The notes beneath the pieces were generated by a model. That model did not search any database and was not told the DNA's origin. It worked only from the letters and a program-made list of their open reading frames with translations. From Gammaproteobacteria bacterium UBA2679 (GTDB lineage Bacteria; Pseudomonadota; Gammaproteobacteria; Pseudomonadales; Oleiphilaceae), in the NCBI GenBank assembly GCA_002354735.1, contig DEMD01000011.1, positions 310,001-374,000 on the forward strand: a stretch of 64,000 nucleotides of DNA, written 5' to 3'. A program made the translations under genes and the position numbers. Positions 26,400 through 35,368 of the stretch are shown one piece after another; positions within the stretch are counted from its first letter, which is position 1, and the number at the start of each line of letters is the position of its first letter.

Positions 26400-27488
26400 A
26401 TGGCACGGTCGGGAGTGAGTTACGCAGATGTCGCAACAGCGGCGAGTGCCATAAGAGCTTCAGGGCAGGAGGCTACGATCGACCGCGTCAGAGAAGCGCT
26501 TGGCACCGGCTCGAAGAGCACGCTGGCGCCCTTATTGAGGCGATGGAAGGCGGCGCAGGGCGAAGAAAAGGGCGCGGGCCGGGAGGACTTACCGGATGAA
26601 CTGTTGACGGCGGTTCGGCATCTACGCGAACTTGCGCAGCAGAGTGCCGATGAGCAGATCGAGCAGGCGAGGATTCGCTTCAATGAGCAGGAAGAGGTGC
26701 TCAGGCAGCAGCTGGTATCGATTGAAGGCGAACTCTCGGCGCTACAGAATAGTCACGAGACGCTCACTCACGCTCATGCTGAGCTGCAAGGCCATCATCA
26801 GCAACTCATGGAAAAGAACCAGCAGTTCCAAGCGAGCGCTGCGGCACAGCGTGCTGAGCTGGCCGAGGTGCGGCAGCGCCTGAGTGAGCGCCAGGCTGAC
26901 TATGGCGAACTCAAGACACAGCTGGGGCATGTGCGTTCGCAGGCGGAGCATTATCAGCAGGCCGTTGCTGAGGAACGGCGACTGGAACGCGAGCAGGTTC
27001 AACAGCTGCGCTCGGAATGGCAGCTGACGCGAGATGACTGGGGCAGACGTATGGCGGCAGATGCAGCCGCCTTGCTGAAGAGCGAAAAAGCGTATGACAC
27101 CTTGCTTGAGAATCATCGTCGGCTCGAGCTCGAGAAGTCAACCCAGCAAGGCGAGCTGGAAAGAAATCAATGGGAGCGGCAGAGCCTTCAGGAAGAGCTT
27201 GCGGTAACGAATGATGAGCTTGCAGCACTCAGGTCGGAGCGTGCCGCAGCGGCGGTTACTACGGCCAAATTGCTAACGGCCCGTGAGCATTTGGAACATT
27301 CTGTCGACATGCTTACCAGTCGAATCGATGCGCTCGAGCTGCGGGCTGCCAAAGCCGATGATCTCGCAGACCGTCTTCGGTCCGAGCATGCACTGGCGCT
27401 GCAGGCAAAGATTGCTGCAGAGGCTGAGGTTCGTGAATTACGATCACGCCTGGATGAGCGCAACGACATTCGTCAGCGGGATCGTTAG
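26400..27488 (+). CDS. KfrA-like DNA-binding coiled-coil protein
   Basis: The 362-residue protein has the KfrA N-terminal DNA-binding domain (YADVATAASAIRASGQEATI, then REALGTGSKSTLAPLLRRWK). A very long coiled coil rich in Glu, Gln and Leu follows, from about residue 80 to the end. Plasmid KfrA proteins bind DNA, repress their own gene and aid segregation by forming filaments. Here it sits next to a tyrosine recombinase, possibly a domesticated plasmid module. GAGGGAGG precedes the ATG. It converges on a diguanylate cyclase gene with a 4-nt overlap of the stops. Confidence 0.85.
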   Translation: MARSGVSYADVATAASAIRASGQEATIDRVREALGTGSKSTLAPLLRRWKAAQGEEKGAGREDLPDELLTAVRHLRELAQQSADEQIEQARIRFNEQEEVLRQQLVSIEGELSALQNSHETLTHAHAELQGHHQQLMEKNQQFQASAAAQRAELAEVRQRLSERQADYGELKTQLGHVRSQAEHYQQAVAEERRLEREQVQQLRSEWQLTRDDWGRRMAADAAALLKSEKAYDTLLENHRRLELEKSTQQGELERNQWERQSLQEELAVTNDELAALRSERAAAAVTTAKLLTAREHLEHSVDMLTSRIDALELRAAKADDLADRLRSEHALALQAKIAAEAEVRELRSRLDERNDIRQRDR

Positions 27489-29386
27489 GACTCGATGCGG
27501 TTGCGACCATTCTGCTTGGCGAGGTATAGCCTTTGGTCAGCGGCCTGAAGCAGCGCTTCGCGATTGTCACTCGAGTCCGGTACTACACAGGCCACGCCGA
27601 TGCTGGCAGAAACAGTGAGCTGTGCGTCGCCATCGGTCACAGTTGTTTCAGCCAGCCCCCTTTGTATCCGCTCAGCCAGGTATATCGCGCCTGAGGTGTT
27701 CGTACCCGGCAACAGTACTACAAACTCTTCGCCGCCATAGCGAGCTACCATATCAGGTGGGCGACGCGCGCAGCCCTCAAGGATCTGGGCGGCAGCAATC
27801 AGGCAGCGATCGCCAAACGGATGACCATGGCGGTCGTTGATACTCTTGAAATTGTCCAGATCGATCATGAGTATGGCAACAGGTAGTTTTTCACGATGAG
27901 CGCGCTTGAATTCGTCAGCGAAGGCCGCTTCAAAGGAGCGTCTGTTCCACAAGCCAGTCAAGCCATCGGTATGGCTGAGCTTTTTCAACTGCTCGTTGGC
28001 CAGTTCCAGCTCCTCCGTTCGAATGCGAACAATCTGGTCGAGCTCTTCATTGGCCTGAACCTGGTGTGCCAGAAGCTGACGCTGAGCCTCCACGGACTCT
28101 TTCTGAGCGAGCTCGCGCATCTCACGCTCCTGATTTACTCGATAGGCTAGCGCAAAGGACAGCAGAACGCCTTCTGCTGCTGCGCCGAGCAGCGCTGCGT
28201 TTTCGGTAAACCAGGTCCTCGGTAGCCAGCCAATTTTATTGAACGCAAAAACCAGCCCCCCAACGAGTACAAAGGCCCAGGCGATACTGAAGTACTTGGC
28301 AGAGTGATAGCGGTCGTACCATCGTACGAGGCCGGCACTTATTCCCGTGAAAATGCCTACGATAATCAGCGCCATAGTCATCTTGATCATCTGGTTATAG
28401 GGCAGCACGAGCGACATGCTAGCGGCCAGAACAGCAGTGCCTGCGAGCAACATGAGAAATTTCGACAACCAAGGTCGGGCTGCGGGCACTGCCAGAAAGC
28501 TACGCAGAAAGAGAATGGCGAAAATAACCATACCATTCAGCGCGATGAGGATGCTGGTGTCGTTCCACCAGGTGGCATTTGGCCAGAAGACCTTGAAGGT
28601 TACCCCCTGAACGGTGCCCAGCATGAGCGTGATGAAAAACATGTACATGACATAGAAGAAGTAGCTGATGTCGCGTACGGCGAGGAACAGCAGGAGATTG
28701 TAGATACCGAGTACGAGCATCGCGCCGTAGAATAGCGCGCGAGTCAGCGCCTCTTCATAGGACTGTTCAATGAAGGCCTCAGGTGACCAAAGGTACAGCG
28801 GGATCTGCAGCGACGAGCTACTCTGCGCGCGCACGTAAACACGGGTAGTATCCTGCGGAACGAGTTCAAGCGGAACAACGAAGCTCGGGTGGTCGATGAG
28901 GCGCTCGTGGTAGGGGAGGCGATCACCCATCCTGGTCTGTTTGAGTAACTTACCATTGCGGAACACGAAGATATCGACGTGGTCCAGAATGGGGTAGGCG
29001 ATCTCCAGAAAAAACTTGCGTGGCTGCTGACCAGTCTGCTCAAGATCAAAGCGCGTCCAGTACGCCGAGCGGGTGTAACCAAAATTCAGCACTGACCGCT
29101 CCGCTGGCACCCATTCGTTTGGCTTCGTCTCGTCAGTCACTTCAGCAATGGATAACGTTCCAGCGGAATCTTCGAGATACTCCCGGTCAGGAATCATCCG
29201 AACCATGGCTTCTGTATCGGGCAGCAGACTTGGCGCGGCCTGGGCGGTGTCGTGCACGAACGAAGCTGCCAGCGCCAACAGCCAGGAGAACAGGCTGACT
29301 TGCAACGCTGTCCTCGCCGCTAATGACGGGGTTATGAGCGGCCACGAAGCATTCGCATCTAATGGGCAATGCCGCCATGCTAGCAT
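27485..29386 (-). CDS. 7TMR-DISM diguanylate cyclase
   Basis: The 633-residue protein has a signal sequence, a periplasmic 7TMR-DISMED2 beta domain (about 55-185; NFGYTRSAYWTRFDL) and seven helices. A coiled linker then leads to a GGDEF domain with catalytic GGEEF and an inhibitory I-site RPPD five residues before it. It makes cyclic di-GMP in response to a ligand sensed outside, probably a carbohydrate. It is a clear paralogue of the gene at 30885-32726, with the same order, RPPD and GGEEF motifs; a two-gene cassette separates them. Confidence 0.92.
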   Translation of the reverse strand: MLAWRHCPLDANASWPLITPSLAARTALQVSLFSWLLALAASFVHDTAQAAPSLLPDTEAMVRMIPDREYLEDSAGTLSIAEVTDETKPNEWVPAERSVLNFGYTRSAYWTRFDLEQTGQQPRKFFLEIAYPILDHVDIFVFRNGKLLKQTRMGDRLPYHERLIDHPSFVVPLELVPQDTTRVYVRAQSSSSLQIPLYLWSPEAFIEQSYEEALTRALFYGAMLVLGIYNLLLFLAVRDISYFFYVMYMFFITLMLGTVQGVTFKVFWPNATWWNDTSILIALNGMVIFAILFLRSFLAVPAARPWLSKFLMLLAGTAVLAASMSLVLPYNQMIKMTMALIIVGIFTGISAGLVRWYDRYHSAKYFSIAWAFVLVGGLVFAFNKIGWLPRTWFTENAALLGAAAEGVLLSFALAYRVNQEREMRELAQKESVEAQRQLLAHQVQANEELDQIVRIRTEELELANEQLKKLSHTDGLTGLWNRRSFEAAFADEFKRAHREKLPVAILMIDLDNFKSINDRHGHPFGDRCLIAAAQILEGCARRPPDMVARYGGEEFVVLLPGTNTSGAIYLAERIQRGLAETTVTDGDAQLTVSASIGVACVVPDSSDNREALLQAADQRLYLAKQNGRNRIES

Positions 29387-29469
29387 CAGAGGTCTACGTT
29401 CCTGAAGAGTTGGGTGTTAAAGAGGAAGTGTAGACCACATGCCAGGGCTTGTAGTTGCGTAATGTGGCC

Positions 29470-29883
29470 TTAGGGCTCCTGATATCCAAGCGCGCGAAAA
29501 CTCAGGCTTCCCTGCTGTGGCTCGTTCTGAAAGAACAGGCCAACAATGCGCTTCGACTGCGAGGGTACGTAATCTACCTGGGCGGTACTGACCTCAGGCT
29601 CCCCCGCGCTCATCTCCAGCCGTCCCTCAATCTGTAGCGCCGCGACACTTTCATGGCCGGTATTGGCAACCTCGATCCGCACCAGGTGGTTGGAAGCCGA
29701 GGCCTTGATATCCTGAATGGTAAATGAGATCTGCGGCGGAGCGGTCTCTTCAGTCGCCGCGCTCCACACCAGGTAAGCCAGGCCCACACAGAGTACGGCC
29801 AGCCCCAACAGGCCGACGATTTTTTCCCAGGTAGGGGTAGGGGAAGGTCTTGTTCGCGTGTCAGTTGGCATCGATAGCCTCAA
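29470..29883 (-). CDS. TIGR02588-family single-pass membrane protein
   Basis: The 137-residue protein has one N-terminal helix (about 22-42), then a small beta-rich outer domain (ISFTIQDIKAS, LVRIEVANTGHESVAALQIEG). The pattern and its place directly after a TIGR02587-type gene, with a 4-nt overlap, match the TIGR02588 family. The pair is conserved in many proteobacteria without a known role. The start may be the second Met (29871). Confidence 0.78.
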   Translation of the reverse strand: MRLSMPTDTRTRPSPTPTWEKIVGLLGLAVLCVGLAYLVWSAATEETAPPQISFTIQDIKASASNHLVRIEVANTGHESVAALQIEGRLEMSAGEPEVSTAQVDYVPSQSKRIVGLFFQNEPQQGSLSFRALGYQEP

Positions 29884-30731
29884 ATGATCAATCGGGAAGC
29901 CGCTGCGCCCACCCCGGCGGGGAAGCTCAGAACCACGGCTGTACTGATGAAATTCTGCATGCTGTCATTGTCCGAACGGCCGAAGACCCACAACATAAAG
30001 ACGCTGACAAGAAAGGCGAGCACATAGCCGATTGCAGTGAAACGAACGAACAGTCTGCGATGAGCAGCCCACGGGCCTTGTCCGGATTTGGCAAAATTCT
30101 CGCTACCCACAGTAAACATATGCATGACAAGTACTGTGAACAGGACCAACGCAAGCGAATGCCAGGGCGTCATGAGGTAGGAGATCAGCACCATCTCTTC
30201 TGTAGGTGCCACGTTGAATGCCAGAAAGAGGCTGCCGGTAACGAGAATGATCAGCTCCTCCGCGTATTTCTCGTCCTGGCCATGTTGTTCATCCTGACCG
30301 TTACTAAGCTGGCTTCTTCCGAGTAGGGCGCCGAGACTTCCAGGGACCGCCTGTAACAGGACCATCGAGAATGCCTCATCAAGCGCTGTTTCCGAGGTGA
30401 TGACCCGGAAGACCAACAACACTGCCGCTGAGGCGCAGAACGCGACCGCATAGGCGACCAGTACGTCAATGACGTTGTCCCACAGGCCTTTGTCTTCCCT
30501 GAAACCGATCATCGACGAAATGCCGATATAGAGCGGTAAGGAGAGCAGGATGAGCGCGATGAGGCGAAAAGGCTCGATATAGAAGCCAATCCACCACATT
30601 TCCATCGTCATCATCATGGGTAGACTGAAAATGATTGCCCCGCCGGAGGCTCGGCCCACGGCAATCCAGACTGGCGGGTTCCCAGAGCGTCTCGCGGCAG
30701 ACTCGCTCGTCTGCTCCATAGTATGTGTCAA
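29880..30731 (-). CDS. TIGR02587-family multi-pass membrane protein
   Basis: The 283-residue protein has about eight hydrophobic segments and conserved stretches such as GRASGGAIIFSLPMMMTMEMWW near its N terminus (cited here by its first and last parts) and NVAPTEEMVLISYLMT in the middle. It matches the TIGR02587 family, the constant partner of TIGR02588. Function is unknown. The two genes sit between two paralogous 7TMR-DISM cyclases, which suggests insertion between duplicated copies or a shared envelope-signalling role. Confidence 0.78.
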   Translation of the reverse strand: MTHTMEQTSESAARRSGNPPVWIAVGRASGGAIIFSLPMMMTMEMWWIGFYIEPFRLIALILLSLPLYIGISSMIGFREDKGLWDNVIDVLVAYAVAFCASAAVLLVFRVITSETALDEAFSMVLLQAVPGSLGALLGRSQLSNGQDEQHGQDEKYAEELIILVTGSLFLAFNVAPTEEMVLISYLMTPWHSLALVLFTVLVMHMFTVGSENFAKSGQGPWAAHRRLFVRFTAIGYVLAFLVSVFMLWVFGRSDNDSMQNFISTAVVLSFPAGVGAAASRLII

Positions 30732-30884
30732 TCCCGTTCTCCGACCACGTAACTTGTTTGCCGCCTCATATCGGCACTCATCTTTACGCTGCTGCGATCT
30801 TCCCTGACCACTGCCCGAACAAAATTTTCATACATCAGAGTCCGCGGCTACGCACCACGAGCAAAAGCCCGTCGAAATGCCCCC

Positions 30885-32726
30885 CTAGTTATTTGGTATG
30901 TGTTCCTGCGCGTTAGCGAACTCGACCCGATTACGCCCGTTTGCCTTGGCCTTATACAGCAGGGCATCGGCTTGCCTGAGGAGGTCTTCCCGCCCGACCG
31001 CATGTTCGGGAACGTGACTTGCCGCACCCATGCTGGCGCTCATCTTCAAACTGAGTTCAGCGTGGGAGACCCTGGCGACGGCAAACCTAGCGATAATGGT
31101 CTCCGCTACGCATACGGCGCCATCCAGATCAGTATTTGGCAGCAGCACCACAAACTCTTCGCCACCCCAGCGCGCGCAATTATCCGGCGGTCGTCTGATG
31201 CAGCTTCTGATGATCTCAGCGGCCTGAGTGAGGCACAGATCACCGATTTGATGGCCATGCGTGTCGTTGATCTGCTTGAAATGATCGAGATCGATCATGA
31301 GCAGGGCGATTGGACTCTTATCCCGATAGGCTCGCTTATATTCAACTTCGAACAGGCTATCAAACGCTCGGCGATTCATGACACCGGTGAGCGCATCAGT
31401 CGCACTGATGGTCGTCAACTTCGCATTGGCCTGCTCGAGGGCCTCTGTCCGTTCACGAACGATTCGGTCCAGTTCTTCATTCGCTTGCATCTGATGCTCG
31501 AGTAGCTGGCGCTGCGCTTCGGCAGACTCCTTTTGCGCCTGATTTCGCATCTGTCGTTCATGATTCATGCGGAAGGCCAGCGCGAATGAGAGCAGCACGA
31601 TTTCGGCGCCAGCACCGAGCTGGGCTGCGTTTTCTGTAAGCCAATTTCTAGGAAGGAAGCCGAGTTTGTTGGAAATCACCAGAATGCCGCCGCTAAGCAG
31701 AAAGACCCAGGCAGAGAGGTAGAACTTTGCTGCATGAAAGCCATCACGCCATCGCACAATGCCAGCCCAGAAGCAGGACAGGATACCGACGACAATGCAG
31801 AGAAGGGTAGTTACGATCATGATTCGGTAGGGCAGTATAAAGGCGCCTGCTGTCGTAACCAGGCCGAGGCTGGAGAGCACGACTAATACTCTGGCCAATT
31901 TGGGGCGAGCACCAGGAATTTTCAGGAAGCTGCGGACGAACAGGCAGGGAAAGCTCAACATGCCGCTGAGCGCTACAAGCAACACCGTATCGTTCCACAC
32001 GGTCGCTTCTGGCCAGAGCAACTGAAACGTCACGCCCTGCATGCTGGAGAGGAGGGTCAGTGTGGCCATTACATGCAGCACATACCATAAATAGCTGCTT
32101 TCTCTCACGCTGACGAATATAAGCAGGTTATAAATTGCCATGACCAGCATCGCCCCGTAGAACAGTGCACGTCCGAGCGCTTCCACATAGCTGTGCTCCA
32201 GCAGCGCATCGCCGTGCCAGATAGACATGGGAATCTGCACGGAGGAGCTGCTCTGTACCCTGAGATAGACCTCCGTTGTCTGTTGCGGAGCCACGCTTAG
32301 CGGGAATACGAAGTGAGGATGCTCAATTGGACGCGCGTGGAAGGGCAGGCGATCGCCCATCGCGAAATGATTCTGCAGAGCGCCATCGCGATAAATGAAG
32401 GCATCGATCTGATCGAGCACAGGGTACGCGATTTCCAGCAAGTGGCGCTCGGCAGTGTTGCCTGTGTACGTAAGGCTGAAGCGCAACCAGTAGGTCGCAC
32501 TGGTATAACCGAAATTGAGAATATCCTGTTCGGAAAGGGACCACCTGGCGTCAGGCATAGCTCTGACCTGATCAACGCTCAGTTGACCATCAAGATCCTT
32601 ATAATATTCAACCTGTTGACCGAGCTGGATCGCTTGCCCGTCTTCGAGTATCACGGTGTCGGCCGCTGCAAAGTGCGTCACAAGCAGCAGCAGAAAGCAG
32701 CAGCTCTGGATGATATTTCGTGACAT
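30885..32726 (-). CDS. 7TMR-DISM diguanylate cyclase (second paralogue)
   Basis: The product is 613 residues from ATG 32726, which follows GGGGAC and directly begins a signal peptide (MSRNIIQSCCFLLLLVTHF). The frame is open to 32825, but the extra residues do not look like coding sequence. The periplasmic DISM domain, seven helices and GGDEF domain follow the order of the copy at 27485-29386. The RPPD I-site and GGEEF are intact, so it should be an active, product-inhibited cyclase. It is divergent from an RsbRD-PAS-GGDEF-EAL gene. Confidence 0.91.
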   Translation of the reverse strand: MSRNIIQSCCFLLLLVTHFAAADTVILEDGQAIQLGQQVEYYKDLDGQLSVDQVRAMPDARWSLSEQDILNFGYTSATYWLRFSLTYTGNTAERHLLEIAYPVLDQIDAFIYRDGALQNHFAMGDRLPFHARPIEHPHFVFPLSVAPQQTTEVYLRVQSSSSVQIPMSIWHGDALLEHSYVEALGRALFYGAMLVMAIYNLLIFVSVRESSYLWYVLHVMATLTLLSSMQGVTFQLLWPEATVWNDTVLLVALSGMLSFPCLFVRSFLKIPGARPKLARVLVVLSSLGLVTTAGAFILPYRIMIVTTLLCIVVGILSCFWAGIVRWRDGFHAAKFYLSAWVFLLSGGILVISNKLGFLPRNWLTENAAQLGAGAEIVLLSFALAFRMNHERQMRNQAQKESAEAQRQLLEHQMQANEELDRIVRERTEALEQANAKLTTISATDALTGVMNRRAFDSLFEVEYKRAYRDKSPIALLMIDLDHFKQINDTHGHQIGDLCLTQAAEIIRSCIRRPPDNCARWGGEEFVVLLPNTDLDGAVCVAETIIARFAVARVSHAELSLKMSASMGAASHVPEHAVGREDLLRQADALLYKAKANGRNRVEFANAQEHIPNN

Positions 32727-33083
32727 GACGTCCCCGACGGCTAGACCCTGAAAACTGGTTACACTGAGCATAGACGCCGGCACCAGAATGTCACCCCTCC
32801 TGAAGGCTTTACTGCTGCCGAGCAAGCTTCCAGGGGCAATCTGCTAACCCGGCTGGGCCTGCAAAACCCGGGAAGCTTCAGCGAAGCCTTTGTATTGAAA
32901 GACTTTACGCTCACTATCGTTCAGCCGTAAACTATGAATCCTGCACCCGGAAGTTTCCTGACAAGGGTAGGGCGTGTGTAGCTAAGGCGCTCGAACAAGG
33001 TTGCGGCGGTCTCGAAGGTGGCAGCATGTTGTCGAGTAGATGGACGCGAGCTTTCGCGTTAGAACCGTCACGGGATCCGTGGT
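32727..33083. other. 357-bp divergent intergenic region
   Basis: The region lies between two divergent cyclic-di-GMP genes and must hold both promoters. CCGGG repeats around 32850-32870 and short inverted repeats are present, but no motif is strong enough to name. A minus-strand open frame that crosses the region has no coding features. Confidence 0.5.
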
Positions 33084-35228
33084 ATGGCAGACCATGTAGT
33101 TCACGAAAAGCGCTATCGACAGCTCACTCAGTTTCTCTGCCACTTTCGCGAGGATATCCTTGATGAATGGTCGCGTCGCGAGAGAGACCGGATCGGCGCA
33201 ATCAGATCCTTGAAGCCTGAAAATCGTCTCAACAGCATTCCGCATTTGATAGACGCTATTGCGCGCGAAGCTGCAAACGAGGCTTCGTTATCCAATCTCG
33301 ACGACGTTATGCATACTGCCGCGAGGCACCATGCAGAGGAGCGTCGTCAGCATGGCTTTTCCCTTGAAGAGCTGACGCGGGAATACGCCATACTGCGCGA
33401 AGTGATCCTCGAATTCATGGACGCCAGGCGGTTCAATCTGGCCACTGACGAGCTCGTCTACCTGAATCGGGCGCTTGATGAGGCGATTATCAAAGGCGTC
33501 AACAATTATGTCACGGATAGTAATGTCGAGCTCGAAGCCGAACGCGAGCGCTTGCAGATTACGCTGAAATGTATTGCTGATGGTGTTGCGACCACTGACT
33601 GTGACGGACGAATAGAGCGCTTCAACAAAGCTGCCGAACGCATAACCGGTTGGGCGGCGGAGGTAGCCATTGGCCGGCCTGTCGGTGAGGTCCTCGTCGC
33701 CGTGGATGCGCTGACCAGCGAGCGGCTGGCATGTCTAAGCGCACAGGCCGCCAATCGAAAGGAACTGGTGGAACATCCAATGGAAATTAATCTGCTCAGG
33801 AAAGATGGCGTGCAGATATCAGCGGAAGAAGTCGCAGCGCCACTACGTGATGCCGAGGGCCATTTTCTGGGCGTGGTTTCAACCTTTCGAGACGTCAGCC
33901 AGGTGCGGAGCCTGACATCGGAACTTTCTCATCTGGCGGCCCATGATGCACTGACAGGGCTGCCGAATCGCAATCTGCTTATCGATCGAATAACGCAGGC
34001 ACTGGCAAAGGCAGAGCGTAGCGAAGTCCAGCTCGCCTTGCTGTATCTCGATCTTGACCTGTTCAAGGATGTCAACGACATGCTCGGCCACTCTGCAGGT
34101 GACGAGCTACTGCAAGAAGTTGCTGCGCGGCTGCTGCGATGCGTTCGGCAGGCCGATACCGTAAGTCGTATGGGTGGTGACGAGTTCGTCGTCCTGCTCA
34201 CTGAAGTCAGCGCATTGACGCATCTGGGTGAGCTGGCGCGGGAAGTCGTGAACGAACTGAGTGGGCCTTATCAGGTCGGCTCACATCTGGTTAATATTTC
34301 AGCAAGCGTGGGTGTGAGTGTGTATCCCCAGGATGGATGCGATGCCGATACGCTGATCAAGCACGCCGATGTGGCGATGTATCAGGCGAAGGCCAATGGT
34401 CGCAATGCTGTACAATTTTTCACCTCTGAAATGAATGACAGAGCGCGTGAGCGCCGGAACCTGCAGACGGATCTACGGCGGGCGCTTACGGCCGGTCAGT
34501 TCGTGCTGAAGTTCCAGCCGCAAATGGATCTGAAGAGCGAGCGTCGACTGTTGGGTGTTGAGGCCTTGCTTCGTTGGCGTCATCCCAAACTGGGCCTTAT
34601 ATCACCGGCGAGGTTCATTCCGATTGCTGAAGACTCACGCGAAATAATGGTGGCATTGGGTAACTGGGTACTTGAGCAGGCTTGCCGCCAGGCGAAGCTA
34701 TGGCGCGACGAAGGTCACGAGCCTTTGAGAATATCGGTCAATGTGTCACTGGTTCAGCTACGTCATCAAAGCCTGGTCGATCAGATCGCAGCCTTGCTGA
34801 GCGAGTATGAACTGGCTCCCGAGCAGCTGCAGCTCGAACTGACGGAATCGATACTCATGAGCGAGGTATCTGGCGCATCCGAACGCGTCCGCGCGCTTGG
34901 CGATATGGGCGTACGCATTGCAGTGGATGATTTCGGCACCGGCTATTCATCGCTGAGCTACCTCAAGGATCTTCCAGTCGATGAATTGAAGATCGACCGA
35001 AGTTTTGTTCAAGGCGTCGCATTCGATCAGAACAAGGCGGCCATTGCTCAGGCAATCATTCGCATGGGACAAAGCCTGGAACTGCGCGTGCTCGCAGAAG
35101 GTGTCGACGATCTGGACGCTGTACAATTCCTGAAGGATAACGGCTGCGATGGTGCGCAGGGTTACCATTACAGCAAGCCGATAACGGCGCAGAAGTTTGC
35201 CAGGAAGTTTTTGGCGCAACAGCACTAG
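33084..35228 (+). CDS. RsbRD-PAS-GGDEF-EAL cyclic-di-GMP enzyme
   Basis: The 714-residue cytosolic protein begins with an RsbRD-type helical sensor (about 1-140; HHAEERRQHGFSLEELTREY). A PAS domain (about 165-280), a GGDEF domain with GGDEF and I-site RQAD, and an EAL domain follow. The EAL domain has GVEALLRW, ELTES and DDFGTGYSSLSYLK intact. Both catalytic halves look active, so it may switch between making and degrading cyclic di-GMP. RsbRD often binds haem or other small ligands near globin-like sensors; here that is only a possibility. Confidence 0.92.
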   Translation: MADHVVHEKRYRQLTQFLCHFREDILDEWSRRERDRIGAIRSLKPENRLNSIPHLIDAIAREAANEASLSNLDDVMHTAARHHAEERRQHGFSLEELTREYAILREVILEFMDARRFNLATDELVYLNRALDEAIIKGVNNYVTDSNVELEAERERLQITLKCIADGVATTDCDGRIERFNKAAERITGWAAEVAIGRPVGEVLVAVDALTSERLACLSAQAANRKELVEHPMEINLLRKDGVQISAEEVAAPLRDAEGHFLGVVSTFRDVSQVRSLTSELSHLAAHDALTGLPNRNLLIDRITQALAKAERSEVQLALLYLDLDLFKDVNDMLGHSAGDELLQEVAARLLRCVRQADTVSRMGGDEFVVLLTEVSALTHLGELAREVVNELSGPYQVGSHLVNISASVGVSVYPQDGCDADTLIKHADVAMYQAKANGRNAVQFFTSEMNDRARERRNLQTDLRRALTAGQFVLKFQPQMDLKSERRLLGVEALLRWRHPKLGLISPARFIPIAEDSREIMVALGNWVLEQACRQAKLWRDEGHEPLRISVNVSLVQLRHQSLVDQIAALLSEYELAPEQLQLELTESILMSEVSGASERVRALGDMGVRIAVDDFGTGYSSLSYLKDLPVDELKIDRSFVQGVAFDQNKAAIAQAIIRMGQSLELRVLAEGVDDLDAVQFLKDNGCDGAQGYHYSKPITAQKFARKFLAQQH

Positions 35229-35368
35229 AAGTTGTCGACGCTATCTCCTGAGCAAGCCCCAGGTCTACCTCTCCCAAGGCGCCGCTCTACGATGGTATGC
35301 TGACGCAAGCTCGGCCCACCACCGGCTCCACACCGAAAATTCACTACACTAGTCTTCAGGAAAGCCGA

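Noticed and set aside
32982..33245. Minus-strand ORF across the divergent intergenic region
   Set aside because: It overlaps the start of the RsbRD-PAS-GGDEF-EAL gene and shows no protein-like composition.
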